In this document: positions 24,702-33,379 of the stretch, in pieces
How positions within the stretch are numbered: position 1 is the stretch's first letter
Layout of the letters: each line of letters begins with the position of its first letter
DNA from: Paracoccaceae bacterium
GTDB taxonomy: Bacteria; Pseudomonadota; Alphaproteobacteria; Rhodobacterales; Rhodobacteraceae
Length of the DNA stretch: 64,000 nt
Reading direction: 5' to 3'
NCBI GenBank assembly: GCA_016744015.1
Contig: JADGFD010000011.1
Coordinates: 28,121 to 92,120, forward strand
Program-made: the position numbers and the translations under genes
The notes under the pieces: generated by a model
The model's database searches: none
What the model saw: the letters and a program-made list of their open reading frames with translations, nothing else
What the model was told of the DNA's origin: nothing

Positions 24702-25693
24702 GTGAAATTGCCATCATCGGAGCCGGTGTCGCCGGTCTTTGCGTGGCGCGGGCCTTGCTAGATCGTGGTGCGCAAGTTCAGCTTATCGACCGCCATGCAG
24801 ACATCGGGGCACACGCCTGTTCATGGTGGGCCGGCGGCATGCTTGCGCCATTTTGCGAAGGCGAAAGCGCCGAAGAACCGGTGGTCCGCTTGGGCTGTGA
24901 AGCTGTCGATTGGTGGGCGGCGAAAACCCAAGCGGTGCATCGGCGCGGCTCGTTTGTGGTTTCTCCGGCGCGTGACAAATCTGACCTTGCCCGATTTGCC
25001 CGCCGAACACAGGGCCACCGCGAGGTGACGGGGCCCGAAATTGTGGCGCTTGAACCTGATCTGGGCGATCGGTTTTCCAAGGGGTTGTTCTTTGAGGATG
25101 AGGCCCATCTTGCGCCCCGCGCAGCGCTTGCCCAATTGCGCACAAGTCTTGTGGCCGATGGTACCGAATTCATTCAGGATGACGCTGATCCAGATGTTTA
25201 CGCAAAGCGCGGCCTGACCATTGATTGCCGTGGTTTCCAAGCCAAAGACCAGCTGAAAGAGCTGCGCGGCGTCAAGGGCGAAATGCTGATTTTATCCTGC
25301 CCTGATGTCGCCCTAAGCCGCCCCATTAGAATGCTGCATCCGCGTGTGCCGATTTACATTGTGCCGCGTGGTGACGGTATTTTTATGCTCGGCGCGACGA
25401 TGGTTGAGGGCCATGCTGGCAAACATATCACCGCCCGCGCGCTGCTGGAATTGCTCAGTGCCGCCTACGCGCTGAACCCTGTATTTGGCGAGGCCGAAGT
25501 GCTTGAGATCGGCGTCGACAGCCGCCCGGCCTTTTCGGACAACCTGCCGCGCATCAGGCGTGACGGAAACTTGATCCGTGTGAACGGGCTGTACCGGCAT
25601 GGGTTTTTGCTGGCTCCGGCGGTGGCACGGATGGTGGCTGAATTGATTTTTGACGACATAAAACCGGAGATGATGGATGAAGATACAGCTTAA
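24698..25693 (+). CDS. thiO: Glycine oxidase-type FAD enzyme for thiazole synthesis
   Basis: 331 residues of the DAO family. N-terminal FAD motif IAIIGAGVAGLCVARALL and the ThiO context (SWWAGGMLAPFCEGESAE near residue 45, then a C-terminal GLYRHGFLLAPAVARM). ThiO oxidises glycine to iminoglycine (dehydroglycine) for ThiG. The ATG at 24698 overlaps the thiD stop (ATGA); a start two codons upstream at 24692 is also possible. It overlaps thiS by 17 bases, so translation is coupled. Confidence 0.93.
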   Translation: MSEIAIIGAGVAGLCVARALLDRGAQVQLIDRHADIGAHACSWWAGGMLAPFCEGESAEEPVVRLGCEAVDWWAAKTQAVHRRGSFVVSPARDKSDLARFARRTQGHREVTGPEIVALEPDLGDRFSKGLFFEDEAHLAPRAALAQLRTSLVADGTEFIQDDADPDVYAKRGLTIDCRGFQAKDQLKELRGVKGEMLILSCPDVALSRPIRMLHPRVPIYIVPRGDGIFMLGATMVEGHAGKHITARALLELLSAAYALNPVFGEAEVLEIGVDSRPAFSDNLPRIRRDGNLIRVNGLYRHGFLLAPAVARMVAELIFDDIKPEMMDEDTA

Positions 25694-25874
25694 TGGTGCG
25701 CCTGTTGAGGCACAGATTACGACGCTGGCCGATTTGCTTGAGGCCGAAGGTTTTGGCGGTACAAAAGTCGCAACCGCTGTGAACAGCACCTTTGTTCCGG
25801 TAGCAACGCGTGCAGATTATGCTCTGGAAGAGGGCGATAATATCGAGGTTCTTGCCCCGATGCAGGGAGGTTAG
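25677..25874 (+). CDS. thiS: Sulfur carrier protein ThiS
   Basis: 65-residue ubiquitin-like carrier that begins MKIQLNGAPVEAQITTLADLLE and ends in the essential LAPMQGG. The terminal Gly-Gly is adenylated and thiocarboxylated and gives its sulfur to the thiazole. It starts inside the end of thiO and is followed three bases later by thiG. Confidence 0.96.
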   Translation: MKIQLNGAPVEAQITTLADLLEAEGFGGTKVATAVNSTFVPVATRADYALEEGDNIEVLAPMQGG

Positions 25875-25877
25875 GCG

Positions 25878-26651
25878 ATGCCGGATTTTTACGGCACCAC
25901 GCTGTCTAATGGCTTAATGCTCGGCACCGCTCAGTATCCCTCGCCTGCGATTTTGGCCGATGCCTTCAAGCGCAGCGCCGCCAGTGTCGCCACCGTGTCC
26001 TTGCGGCGCGAAAGCGGGCAGGATCGTGCGGGGCAGGATTTTTGGCAATTAATCCGTGATCTGGGCGTGCATATTCTGCCCAACACCGCCGGATGTCATA
26101 GCGTCAAAGAGGCCGTGACCACGGCGCATATGGCCCGTGAAGTCTTTGATACAAAATGGATCAAGCTGGAAGTTATTGGCGAAGAAGACACGCTTCAGCC
26201 CGATGTGTTTGGGCTGGTAGAGGCCGCCCGCATATTATCCGAGGATGGTTTTCAGGTGTTCCCATATACCACCGAAGATTTGGTGGTGGCGGACAGATTG
26301 TTGCAGGCGGGATGCGAGGTTCTCATGCCGTGGGGCGCGCCGATTGGCTCGGGTCTTGGGTTGAACAATCTGTTTGGATTGCGGGCCATGCGCGCCCATT
26401 TTCCGGACGTGCCTTTGGTTATTGATGCAGGTCTTGGCCTGCCATCACAAGCCGCGGCGGCAATGGAATTGGGCTTTGACGCGGTCTTGTTAAACACCGC
26501 CGTGGCCAAGGCCGGTGACCCGGCCAGCATGGCCGATGCATTTGCGAAGGCTATTAAAGCAGGTCAATTGGCCAACGCCGCAGACCCGATGGCGCCACGC
26601 GACATGGCCGCCCCGTCAACCCCGGTGATTGGAAAGGCATTTCTGACATGA
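25878..26651 (+). CDS. thiG: Thiazole synthase
   Basis: 257 residues. Makes the thiazole phosphate from DXP, iminoglycine and ThiS thiocarboxylate. Family marks: the Schiff-base Lys in [12 protein letters not shown], then [36 protein letters not shown] and [30 protein letters not shown]. It overlaps the thiE start by four bases. Confidence 0.96.
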   Translation: MPDFYGTTLSNGLMLGTAQYPSPAILADAFKRSAASVATVSLRRESGQDRAGQDFWQLIRDLGVHILPNTAGCHSVKEAVTTAHMAREVFDTKWIKLEVIGEEDTLQPDVFGLVEAARILSEDGFQVFPYTTEDLVVADRLLQAGCEVLMPWGAPIGSGLGLNNLFGLRAMRAHFPDVPLVIDAGLGLPSQAAAAMELGFDAVLLNTAVAKAGDPASMADAFAKAIKAGQLANAADPMAPRDMAAPSTPVIGKAFLT

Positions 26652-27244
26652 TATTGGATCGATTTTACCCAATTTTTGAGAACGCTGATTGGATTGAGCG
26701 GCTTGTTCCGCTTGGGGTCAAACTGGTGCAATTGCGAATGAAAGACACCCCCGTGGAGGTGGTTCGTGAACATATACGCCGCGCGAAAGCGGTCTGTGGC
26801 CGCTGTGATTGTACGCTGATTATTAACGACTATTGGCCGCTGGCGATTGAGGAAGGGTGTGACTACATCCACCTTGGTCAAGAGGATTTGGAAGGGGCTG
26901 ATATTGCGGCGATTCGCGCGGCCAAACTGCGCCTTGGGGTCAGCACCCATGACAAGGCCGAGCTGCGCCGCGCGATGGCACTGGCCCCTGATTATATCGC
27001 GCTTGGACCGATTTATCCGACAATCCTGAAAAAAATGAAATGGCATGAACAGGGCATCTCCAAGCTGACCATTTGGCGGGATTTGATCGGTGACACGCCT
27101 CTGATCGCCATTGGCGGCATGTCGATTGATCGCGCCCCGGGCGCCTTTGAGGCGGGGGCCGATGTGGTGGCTGCGGTCACAGATATCACCTTGAATGACA
27201 GCCCAGAAAACCGTGTTCACGCATGGCTGGCGGCGACCCGATGA
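26648..27244 (+). CDS. thiE: Thiamin phosphate synthase
   Basis: 198 residues of the TenI/ThiE fold. It couples HMP-PP and thiazole phosphate. Visible motifs: [12 protein letters not shown] near residue 25, IINDYW (phosphate/pyrimidine loop), HLGQEDL, and [22 protein letters not shown] followed by IAIGGMS. The usual GPxFPTxTK is varied ([10 protein letters not shown]), which is within the spread for alphaproteobacterial ThiE; a TenI-like role is the less likely alternative. Overlaps thiF by four bases. Confidence 0.9.
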   Translation: MILDRFYPIFENADWIERLVPLGVKLVQLRMKDTPVEVVREHIRRAKAVCGRCDCTLIINDYWPLAIEEGCDYIHLGQEDLEGADIAAIRAAKLRLGVSTHDKAELRRAMALAPDYIALGPIYPTILKKMKWHEQGISKLTIWRDLIGDTPLIAIGGMSIDRAPGAFEAGADVVAAVTDITLNDSPENRVHAWLAATR

Positions 27245-28236
27245 CAAGATATGCGCGCCAAACATGCCTGCCCGAAATCGGTGATGCGGGCCAAGCGATG
27301 ATCCGCGCAGCACACGTGTTGGTGGTCGGTGTTGGCGGGCTTGGCGCGCCGGTGTTGCAATATCTGGCTGGGGCTGGTGTGGGTCGGTTGACGCTGGTGG
27401 ATGGCGACCGCGTGGCGCTGTCAAACCTGCATCGCCAAACCCTGTTTTGTGAGGCAGATATCGGCAGACCCAAGGCTGCGGCAGCGGCTGTGACGCTATC
27501 CGCATTGAACCGCGATTGCACGATCGACATCTATAATGCCCCGCTTGACCCTGCAAATGCGCCGGCGTTGGTCAGCCAAAGCAATCTTGTGCTGGATTGT
27601 GCTGACAGTTTTGCCACCAGTTACACGCTGTCCGATACCTGTAGCGCGGCGGGTGTGCCGTTGATCAGCGCCTCGGTTTTGGGGTTTTCGGGCTATGTTG
27701 GCGGGTTTTGCGGCACGGCCCCAACGCTGCGGGCGGTGTTTCCCGACCTGCCAGATCGCGCGGCAAGCTGTGCGTCGGCGGGGGTCGTGGGGCCTGTGGT
27801 CGGCATGATCGGGGCGGCGCAGGCCCAAATGGCTTTGGGCTGTTTGATCGGCCAAAGCCCGTCAGCACTGGGCCAGTTGCTCAGCTTTGACATGCAGAGC
27901 TTTCGCACAACGGGCTTCCGGTTTGATGCCGCACCGGACCCGACGCCGGATCTGACCTTCATTGCGACCACACATATCACCACGTCTGATTTTGTCGTGG
28001 AGTTGCGCGATGCAAACGAAACCTCGGTGCCGATCACCGCGACAGCACTCCGGTTGAGCCTCGCAGAATTCACAACCCAACAGCTCTCGCCAGCCCCCCG
28101 CCAGCGCGCCGTATTTGCCTGCCGTACAGGGCTGCGCGCTTGGCAGGCAGCCACACATCTCAGGTCATACTGGGGTGGAGAAATTACTTTAATTGCAACG
28201 GGCGACACACCCCCTAACGAAAGCCAAACAACTTGA
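27241..28236 (+). CDS. thiF: ThiF-type adenylyltransferase with C-terminal tail
   Basis: 331 residues from ATG 27241, which overlaps the thiE stop; the frame extends to 27223 without a better start. ATP-binding VLVVGVGGLGAPVLQYLAGAGVGRLTLVDGD and the Arg-finger region SNLHRQTLF are clear, followed by DCADSFATSYTLSDTC. It adenylates the C-terminus of ThiS. A tail of about 90 residues ends in VFACRTGLRAWQAATHLR, similar to the rhodanese-like Cys loop seen in some ThiF/MoeB proteins, which may supply sulfur. Confidence 0.92.
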   Translation: MTRYARQTCLPEIGDAGQAMIRAAHVLVVGVGGLGAPVLQYLAGAGVGRLTLVDGDRVALSNLHRQTLFCEADIGRPKAAAAAVTLSALNRDCTIDIYNAPLDPANAPALVSQSNLVLDCADSFATSYTLSDTCSAAGVPLISASVLGFSGYVGGFCGTAPTLRAVFPDLPDRAASCASAGVVGPVVGMIGAAQAQMALGCLIGQSPSALGQLLSFDMQSFRTTGFRFDAAPDPTPDLTFIATTHITTSDFVVELRDANETSVPITATALRLSLAEFTTQQLSPAPRQRAVFACRTGLRAWQAATHLRSYWGGEITLIATGDTPPNESQTT

Positions 28237-29171
28237 AACTTATTACGTTAACTACCGCAATTTCCCTTGCAGCCGCTCCGCTTATGGCGGCTGACAAAAT
28301 GACCGTGCTGCTGGACTGGTTTATTAACCCCGACCACGGCCCTATCATTGTCGCGCAGGAAATGGGCTATTTTGCCGAGCAGGATCTAGAGGTCGAGATT
28401 GTTGCTCCCGCAGACCCGTCTGCCCCGCCTAAACTGGTGGCGGCGGGTCACGCTGATCTTGCGATCTCGTATCAACCGCAGCTTCACTTGCAAATCCACG
28501 AAGGGTTACCGCTGAAACGCGTGGGGACATTGGTGGCAACACCGCTGAACTGCCTGTTGGTTTTGGCTGATGGCCCAATCGAAACCCCCGCAGATTTGGC
28601 TGGTAAAAAGGTCGGATTCTCGGTTGGCGGTGTGGAAGAAGCTGTACTTGGCTCAATCCTGCGCCATCACGGCCTGTCATTGGATGATGTTGAAATGGTC
28701 AACGTAAACTGGTCGTTGTCACCGTCATTGATGTCTGGTCAGGTGGATGCTGTTATCGGCGCGTACCGGAATTTTGAGCTGAACCAGATGGTAATCGAAG
28801 GTGTTGAGGGCAAATGCTTTTTTGTTGAGGAAGAAGGCCTGCCCTCCTATGACGAGCTGATCTATGTCGCCAATTCCGAGACGATGGACAAAGAAATGAT
28901 CGCCCGCTTGCTGGCCGCAACCGAGAAAGCCACGCAGTACATCGTGAACCACCCCGAAGACAGTTGGGAGGTTTTCTCAAGCACCTCTGCTGAGCTGCAA
29001 GACGAGCTGAACGCCATGGCGTGGGCCGATACCGTGCCACGCTTTGCCCTACGCCCAACCGCGATGGATGTAGGCCGTTATACGGCCTTTGAAGCGTTCT
29101 TGTTTGAGGCAGGCCTGATCCCAAGTCAGAACCCTGTGTCAAAAATCACTATCGACGTGACGGCAAACTGA
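28233..29171 (+). CDS. thiY: Thiamin-pyrimidine ABC importer, binding protein (ThiY type)
   Basis: 312 residues of the NMT1/THI5-like family with a signal peptide (MKLITLTTAISLAAAPLMAA). The mature part begins KMTVLLDWFINPDHGPIIVAQEMGYFAEQDLEVEIVAPADPS, the signature of HMP/FAMP-binding ThiY proteins. The start is a TTG overlapping the thiF stop (TTGA). With thiZ and thiX downstream it brings in pyrimidine salvage precursors such as N-formyl-aminomethyl-pyrimidine. Confidence 0.92.
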   Translation: MKLITLTTAISLAAAPLMAADKMTVLLDWFINPDHGPIIVAQEMGYFAEQDLEVEIVAPADPSAPPKLVAAGHADLAISYQPQLHLQIHEGLPLKRVGTLVATPLNCLLVLADGPIETPADLAGKKVGFSVGGVEEAVLGSILRHHGLSLDDVEMVNVNWSLSPSLMSGQVDAVIGAYRNFELNQMVIEGVEGKCFFVEEEGLPSYDELIYVANSETMDKEMIARLLAATEKATQYIVNHPEDSWEVFSSTSAELQDELNAMAWADTVPRFALRPTAMDVGRYTAFEAFLFEAGLIPSQNPVSKITIDVTAN

Positions 29172-29851
29172 TGGGCCCCGATTATGGAAAAACCTTCGCG
29201 CTTTGGCGTGAAGGGGCTGCGGGCCACTGGCGTGATTATACCCGCCATGCCTTTGTTGAAGGCTTGCAGGATGGCTCATTGCCCCGCGCCGCATTCTTGC
29301 GTTATTTGATCCAAGACTATGTGTTTCTGGTCCACTTTTCGCGGGCTTGGTCACTCGCGCTGGTCAAATCCGAAACGCTTGAGGAAATGCGGGTTTGCGC
29401 TGGCACCGTTAATGCCCTTGTCAACTACGAGATGTCGCTGCATGTCGAAACCTGTGCGGCAGAGGGCATTGACGAGGCAACGCTGTTTGGGGCAGCCGAA
29501 GCCGTCGAAAACCTCGCCTATACGCGCTATGTGATAGACGCAGGCATGCAGGGTGATTTTCTGGACATGATGGCGGCATTGACGCCATGTGTCATGGGAT
29601 ACGGCGAAATTGGGTTGCTGCTGGCGGACAGTAAAGCCGAGGATACGCCCTACACAGAATGGATCGCCACATATGCCGACCCGGAATTTCAGGAAGTGTG
29701 TGCCACCGCTGGCGCCATGATCGACAATGCCGTCGCGCGGCGAGTTGGTGATTTATCCACCTCACCGCGCGCTTTAGTTTTGCAAAACCGCTTTACCACG
29801 GCCACCAAACTTGAGGTTGGGTTTTGGCAGATGGGTCTGAACCGCAAATGA
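29171..29851 (+). CDS. tenA: Aminopyrimidine aminohydrolase TenA
   Basis: 226 residues of the TenA_C class. The catalytic Cys140 lies in ALTPCVMGYGEIG. Asp49 and Tyr50 (IQDYVFL), Tyr117 and Tyr120 (YTRYV) and Glu215 (KLEVGFWQ) match the expected active-site set. TenA hydrolyses 4-amino-5-aminomethyl-2-methylpyrimidine to HMP, the salvage step for degraded thiamin. Start ATG shares a base with the thiY stop, and the stop overlaps thiZ, so it sits inside the transporter genes it serves. Confidence 0.94.
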   Translation: MGPDYGKTFALWREGAAGHWRDYTRHAFVEGLQDGSLPRAAFLRYLIQDYVFLVHFSRAWSLALVKSETLEEMRVCAGTVNALVNYEMSLHVETCAAEGIDEATLFGAAEAVENLAYTRYVIDAGMQGDFLDMMAALTPCVMGYGEIGLLLADSKAEDTPYTEWIATYADPEFQEVCATAGAMIDNAVARRVGDLSTSPRALVLQNRFTTATKLEVGFWQMGLNRK

Positions 29852-30573
29852 GCGCATCACCGGGGATTTCACTGCAAGGCCAGCACCGCATCGATGGGCG
29901 TGTTCTGTTTGATGTGGACCTGCATCTTCCCGGTGGCCAATGGACCTGCCTGCTGGGGCGCTCCGGCGTCGGGAAATCAACCATTCTTCGGCTGATCCTT
30001 GGGCTTGAAACCGGCGGAGATTTTACCGGCACGTTTACCGCAACCGATAACATGCCGCTGACGGGCCGCATCAGCTATATGGCCCAATCCGATTTGCTGC
30101 TTCCGTGGCTGTCGGTGCTGGAAAATGTCTGCGTTGGGGCGCGTTTGCGTGGTGAAAACCCGAACACAGGTTTGGCTAAGGATCTGCTCGATCGTGTGGG
30201 ATTGTCCGCACATGTGGACCAAAAACCAAACACGCTTTCCGGGGGGATGCGCCAACGGGCAGCTTTGGCGCGCACCTTGTTTGAGGATCACTCCGTTGTG
30301 TTTCTGGACGAGCCGTTCTCGTCACTAGATGCAGGCACCCGCGCCGATATGCAGGAACTCGCCACCGAGGTTTTGAAGGATCGCACCGTTTTGCTGGTCA
30401 CCCACGACCCCGCCGAAGCGGCGCGTCTTGCGCATCAGATCACCGTAATGTCAGCGCAGGGGACCCAAAACTGGCCCGCTCCACCAACCCCGGCTCTGCG
30501 CGAAATCAACGCGCCACAAACCCTCGCCTGTCAGGCCAAACTTCTTGATTATTTAAGGGGCATTGCAGCATGA
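29848..30573 (+). CDS. thiZ: Thiamin-pyrimidine ABC importer, ATP-binding protein
   Basis: 241 residues from ATG 29848, which overlaps the tenA stop (ATGA). Walker A GRSGVGKST, Q-loop YMAQSDLLLPW, signature LSGGMRQR, Walker B VVFLDEPFSSLDAGTR and H-loop VTHDPAEAARLAHQ match the nitrate/taurine/HMP-type ABC ATPases. It powers the ThiXYZ importer. Confidence 0.93.
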   Translation: MSASPGISLQGQHRIDGRVLFDVDLHLPGGQWTCLLGRSGVGKSTILRLILGLETGGDFTGTFTATDNMPLTGRISYMAQSDLLLPWLSVLENVCVGARLRGENPNTGLAKDLLDRVGLSAHVDQKPNTLSGGMRQRAALARTLFEDHSVVFLDEPFSSLDAGTRADMQELATEVLKDRTVLLVTHDPAEAARLAHQITVMSAQGTQNWPAPPTPALREINAPQTLACQAKLLDYLRGIAA

Positions 30574-31319
30574 GATTTCGGGATATACTGCTCGCACTGC
30601 TGGTCGGGATTGGATTATGGCAGCTCATTGTGGTCATCACCGAGGCCCCGCCTTACATTCTGCCCTCACCTTGGCGGGTGGCGCAGGCCGCTTATAAAAA
30701 CCGCGTGATTATCGCCGAAAATGCCTGGGTCACCATAATTGAGGTCATGCTTGGCCTGCTGATTGGAACCCTTTTGGGGATCGGAACCGCAATCCAGCTG
30801 GCGCTTTCCAAGACCGCCGAGCGGTTGCTGCTACCCATTCTGGTTTTCACCCAAGCGGTGCCGGTTTTTGCCCTTGCCCCGTTGCTGACCCTTTGGTTCG
30901 GCTACGGCATGGGCTCAAAAATCGTGATGGCGGTGCTGATCATCTATTTTCCGGTGACGTCCGCGTTTCATGACGGGTTGATGCGGATTGACCATGGATA
31001 TCGCGACCTTTCGCTCTCGATGGGCGCCTCAAAACTGAGCTTTATGCGCCACATTCAAATTCCCAATGCGCTGCCCAGTCTTGGCACTGGCCTGCGGTTG
31101 GCCGCAGTTTATGCGCCAATCGGGGCGGTAATTGGCGAATGGGTCGGGGCCTCGAAAGGGCTTGGATACCTGATGTTGCTGGCCAATGGGCGCGCCAAAA
31201 TTGACCTGATGTTCGCCAGCCTGATCGTGCTCGCCTGCCTCACGGTGATCCTACACATCGCAGTTGGCATGCTGGCCACGCGGCTTACCCGTTTTGCCCA
31301 AGGAAATTCCCTCAAATAG
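30570..31319 (+). CDS. thiX: Thiamin-pyrimidine ABC importer, permease
   Basis: 249 residues with about six helices, SsuC/ThiX type. The EAA loop is visible in RDLSLSMGASKLSFMRHIQIPNALPSLGTGLRLA, and VIGEWVGASKGLGYLM follows as in this family. It overlaps thiZ by four bases and is the last gene of the thi operon. No terminator with a T-run is seen after its stop; an IS6 relic begins 66 bases later. Confidence 0.93.
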   Translation: MRFRDILLALLVGIGLWQLIVVITEAPPYILPSPWRVAQAAYKNRVIIAENAWVTIIEVMLGLLIGTLLGIGTAIQLALSKTAERLLLPILVFTQAVPVFALAPLLTLWFGYGMGSKIVMAVLIIYFPVTSAFHDGLMRIDHGYRDLSLSMGASKLSFMRHIQIPNALPSLGTGLRLAAVYAPIGAVIGEWVGASKGLGYLMLLANGRAKIDLMFASLIVLACLTVILHIAVGMLATRLTRFAQGNSLK

Positions 31320-31385
31320 AAATTACTGATATGTGCGCTACCGACACCCTACAGCAGTCTGTCCAACGTGATTAGGACTTAGCCA

Positions 31386-31751
31386 GGCTTTGTCGCAAAC
31401 TATTGCTATGCTTAAGAACATCCATTGGATTGGACACGGTTATCCAGCGCGAACCCAGAGCCCTGACACTTTAGCTTTTTTCCTGATCATCTGCGCGACT
31501 TCTGCGATCGACGGCGCGGTATAGATATGTCCAAATACCACGAATTTTGATGTAAGTGTCATCCATTCGCCAGGATACGGCTGTCGGACGTTTCCGCCTC
31601 AAGAGCGATTATGGGAAGTGCTTAACAACCCAACGGTTCAGTGTTGCAGGGTCCACCGCAACGCCACGCTCGGCCAATATTTCCTCCAGATCCCGCAACA
31701 TGAGCATAGATGCTCTTCCTGACAATTATATCAATAATTTGCGACAGAACC
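31386..31751 (-). mobile_element. IS6-type relic, second lineage
   Basis: 366-bp remnant with imperfect inverted ends GGCTTTGTCGCAAACTATTG (31386-31405) and the complement of GGTTCTGTCGCAAATTATTG (31732-31751), 17 of 20 bases matching and of the common IS6-family form. On the minus strand it encodes LRDLEEILAERGVAVDPATLNRWVVKHFP, a stop, then SWRMDDTYIKIRGIWTYLYRAVD with the first DDE Asp. The rest of the transposase is deleted. Its ends differ from those of the IS6 copies at 3528 and 9479. No target duplication is visible. Confidence 0.82.
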
Positions 31752-31860
31752 CAATGCGGCCACAAAGCTTGCCCGTCCCGCCGATATCCGCGAAAAACTG
31801 CAAATCCTGCCTTTGGCGTTTCAGCTCATAGCCGCCGGGCATTTTTAGGGTCGAGGGCCG

Positions 31861-33228
31861 CTACATGGCTGCCAAAAGTGCTTTTACGCGGGCAAGTTGC
31901 CGTTGAACCAGCGCAGGGTCGCCGCGAGATTCGATATTGAGCCGCACCAGCGGTTCGGTGCCGGAGGGACGCATATTCATGCGCCACTCTCCAAAATCGA
32001 GGCTAAGGCCGTCAGCGTGAGAAATTTCAATTGCCCCGGCACTCAGCGCGGCTTCAAGCTGCTTTAGCGCCGCGCCCGGATCGTCGATAGCAAAGTTTTG
32101 CTCGCCCGAGGTCGGGAACCGCGCTTGACGATCCGCCACCAGTGCACGCAGGCCTTTCCCGCTTGTGGAAACCAGCTCGGCCATGAGCAACCACGGGATC
32201 ATACCGCTATCACAGCGCATAAAATCGGTGAAGTAATGATGTGCACTCATTTCACCGCCATAAATCGCACCGCTTTCGCGCATCAGCGCCTTGATAAACG
32301 AATGCCCAACGCGCGATTGCAGCGCCGTGCCACCGGCTTGCTCAACCAGCTCTCGGGTATCCCAAATCAAGCGCGGGTCATGGATGATGGTGGCACCGGG
32401 ATGGGCGCTCAGCGCTTGGCGGGCCAAGAGGCCTACGATGTAATAACCATCAATAAACTGTCCATTTTCATCAAAGAAAAAACAGCGGTCAAAATCGCCA
32501 TCCCATGCCACACCAAAATCAGCCCCCTGCGCCCGCACAGCCTTGGCGGTGCGAGGCTGGTTTTCAGGCAATAGCGGATTGGGGATACCATTGGGAAAGC
32601 TTGGATCAGGCCTGTGATCCATCTCAACAAATTCCAGCGGCGCGCCAGCCACCAATAGCTGGGCTTTGATCTCATCAAAGGTTGGCCCCGCCGTTCCATT
32701 GCCCGCATTCACCAGAATTTTCAGCGGTTTCAACTTGGCAATATCAATGAAGGATATGATTTTGGTGGCGTAGGCCTCGCGCGGGTTAACCTGCATCACC
32801 ACCCCCGCAACCGTGGCTTTCTCAAAGCCCCCCGCCTCGGCCCTTATCCGTAGGGCTTCCATCTCCGTCAGCGGGTCGAGCGGGCGCGAGCCGGGGCCAA
32901 CGATCTTCATACCGTTATAATCTATCGGGTTATGCGAGGCCGTGACTTCGATGCCAAGATCAGCCGCCAAATGGGTGGTGGCAAAATAAACCTCCTCGGT
33001 GCCGCACATGCCAAGATCTTGCACATTCACGCCGTGATCCACAAATCCGGCGATCAAGGCCGCCTTGAGGGCTTCGCTGCTTGGCCGGCTATCAGCCCCC
33101 AAAACAACGGTTTTGGGCTTGCGAATATCGGCAATGGCGGCGGCTATGGCGTAGGCAATGTCTTCATTTAGCTCCACCCCCAACTTGCCGCGAATATCAT
33201 ATGATTTAAAGCAGGTCAGCGTGCCCAT
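31861..33228 (-). CDS. manB: Phosphomannomutase/phosphoglucomutase
   Basis: 455 residues of the alpha-D-phosphohexomutase family. The phosphoserine loop is VTASHNPIDYNGMK (about residues 97-110), the metal loop DGDFDRCFFFDENG, the sugar loop GGEMSAHHYFTDF and the phosphate loop MRPSGTEPLVRLN near the C-terminus. It interconverts mannose/glucose 1- and 6-phosphates for polysaccharide precursors. The start codon is ATG 33228, in a 151-base divergent gap with the large unusual gene at 33380. The symbol cpsG is equally possible. Confidence 0.92.
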   Translation of the reverse strand: MGTLTCFKSYDIRGKLGVELNEDIAYAIAAAIADIRKPKTVVLGADSRPSSEALKAALIAGFVDHGVNVQDLGMCGTEEVYFATTHLAADLGIEVTASHNPIDYNGMKIVGPGSRPLDPLTEMEALRIRAEAGGFEKATVAGVVMQVNPREAYATKIISFIDIAKLKPLKILVNAGNGTAGPTFDEIKAQLLVAGAPLEFVEMDHRPDPSFPNGIPNPLLPENQPRTAKAVRAQGADFGVAWDGDFDRCFFFDENGQFIDGYYIVGLLARQALSAHPGATIIHDPRLIWDTRELVEQAGGTALQSRVGHSFIKALMRESGAIYGGEMSAHHYFTDFMRCDSGMIPWLLMAELVSTSGKGLRALVADRQARFPTSGEQNFAIDDPGAALKQLEAALSAGAIEISHADGLSLDFGEWRMNMRPSGTEPLVRLNIESRGDPALVQRQLARVKALLAAM

Positions 33229-33379
33229 GAATGGCCTTTCCGTAAAAACTTACGTTTGCAATAGCGGCATTCTCTTGCCGACGCAATTTCCAAGCGCCCA
33301 AAAACCTTGATTTGTAGCGCCGATTCTCTAATAATCAGAGCATTCAAACCAATTATTTTCCTTATTTGTTGATATTAAA

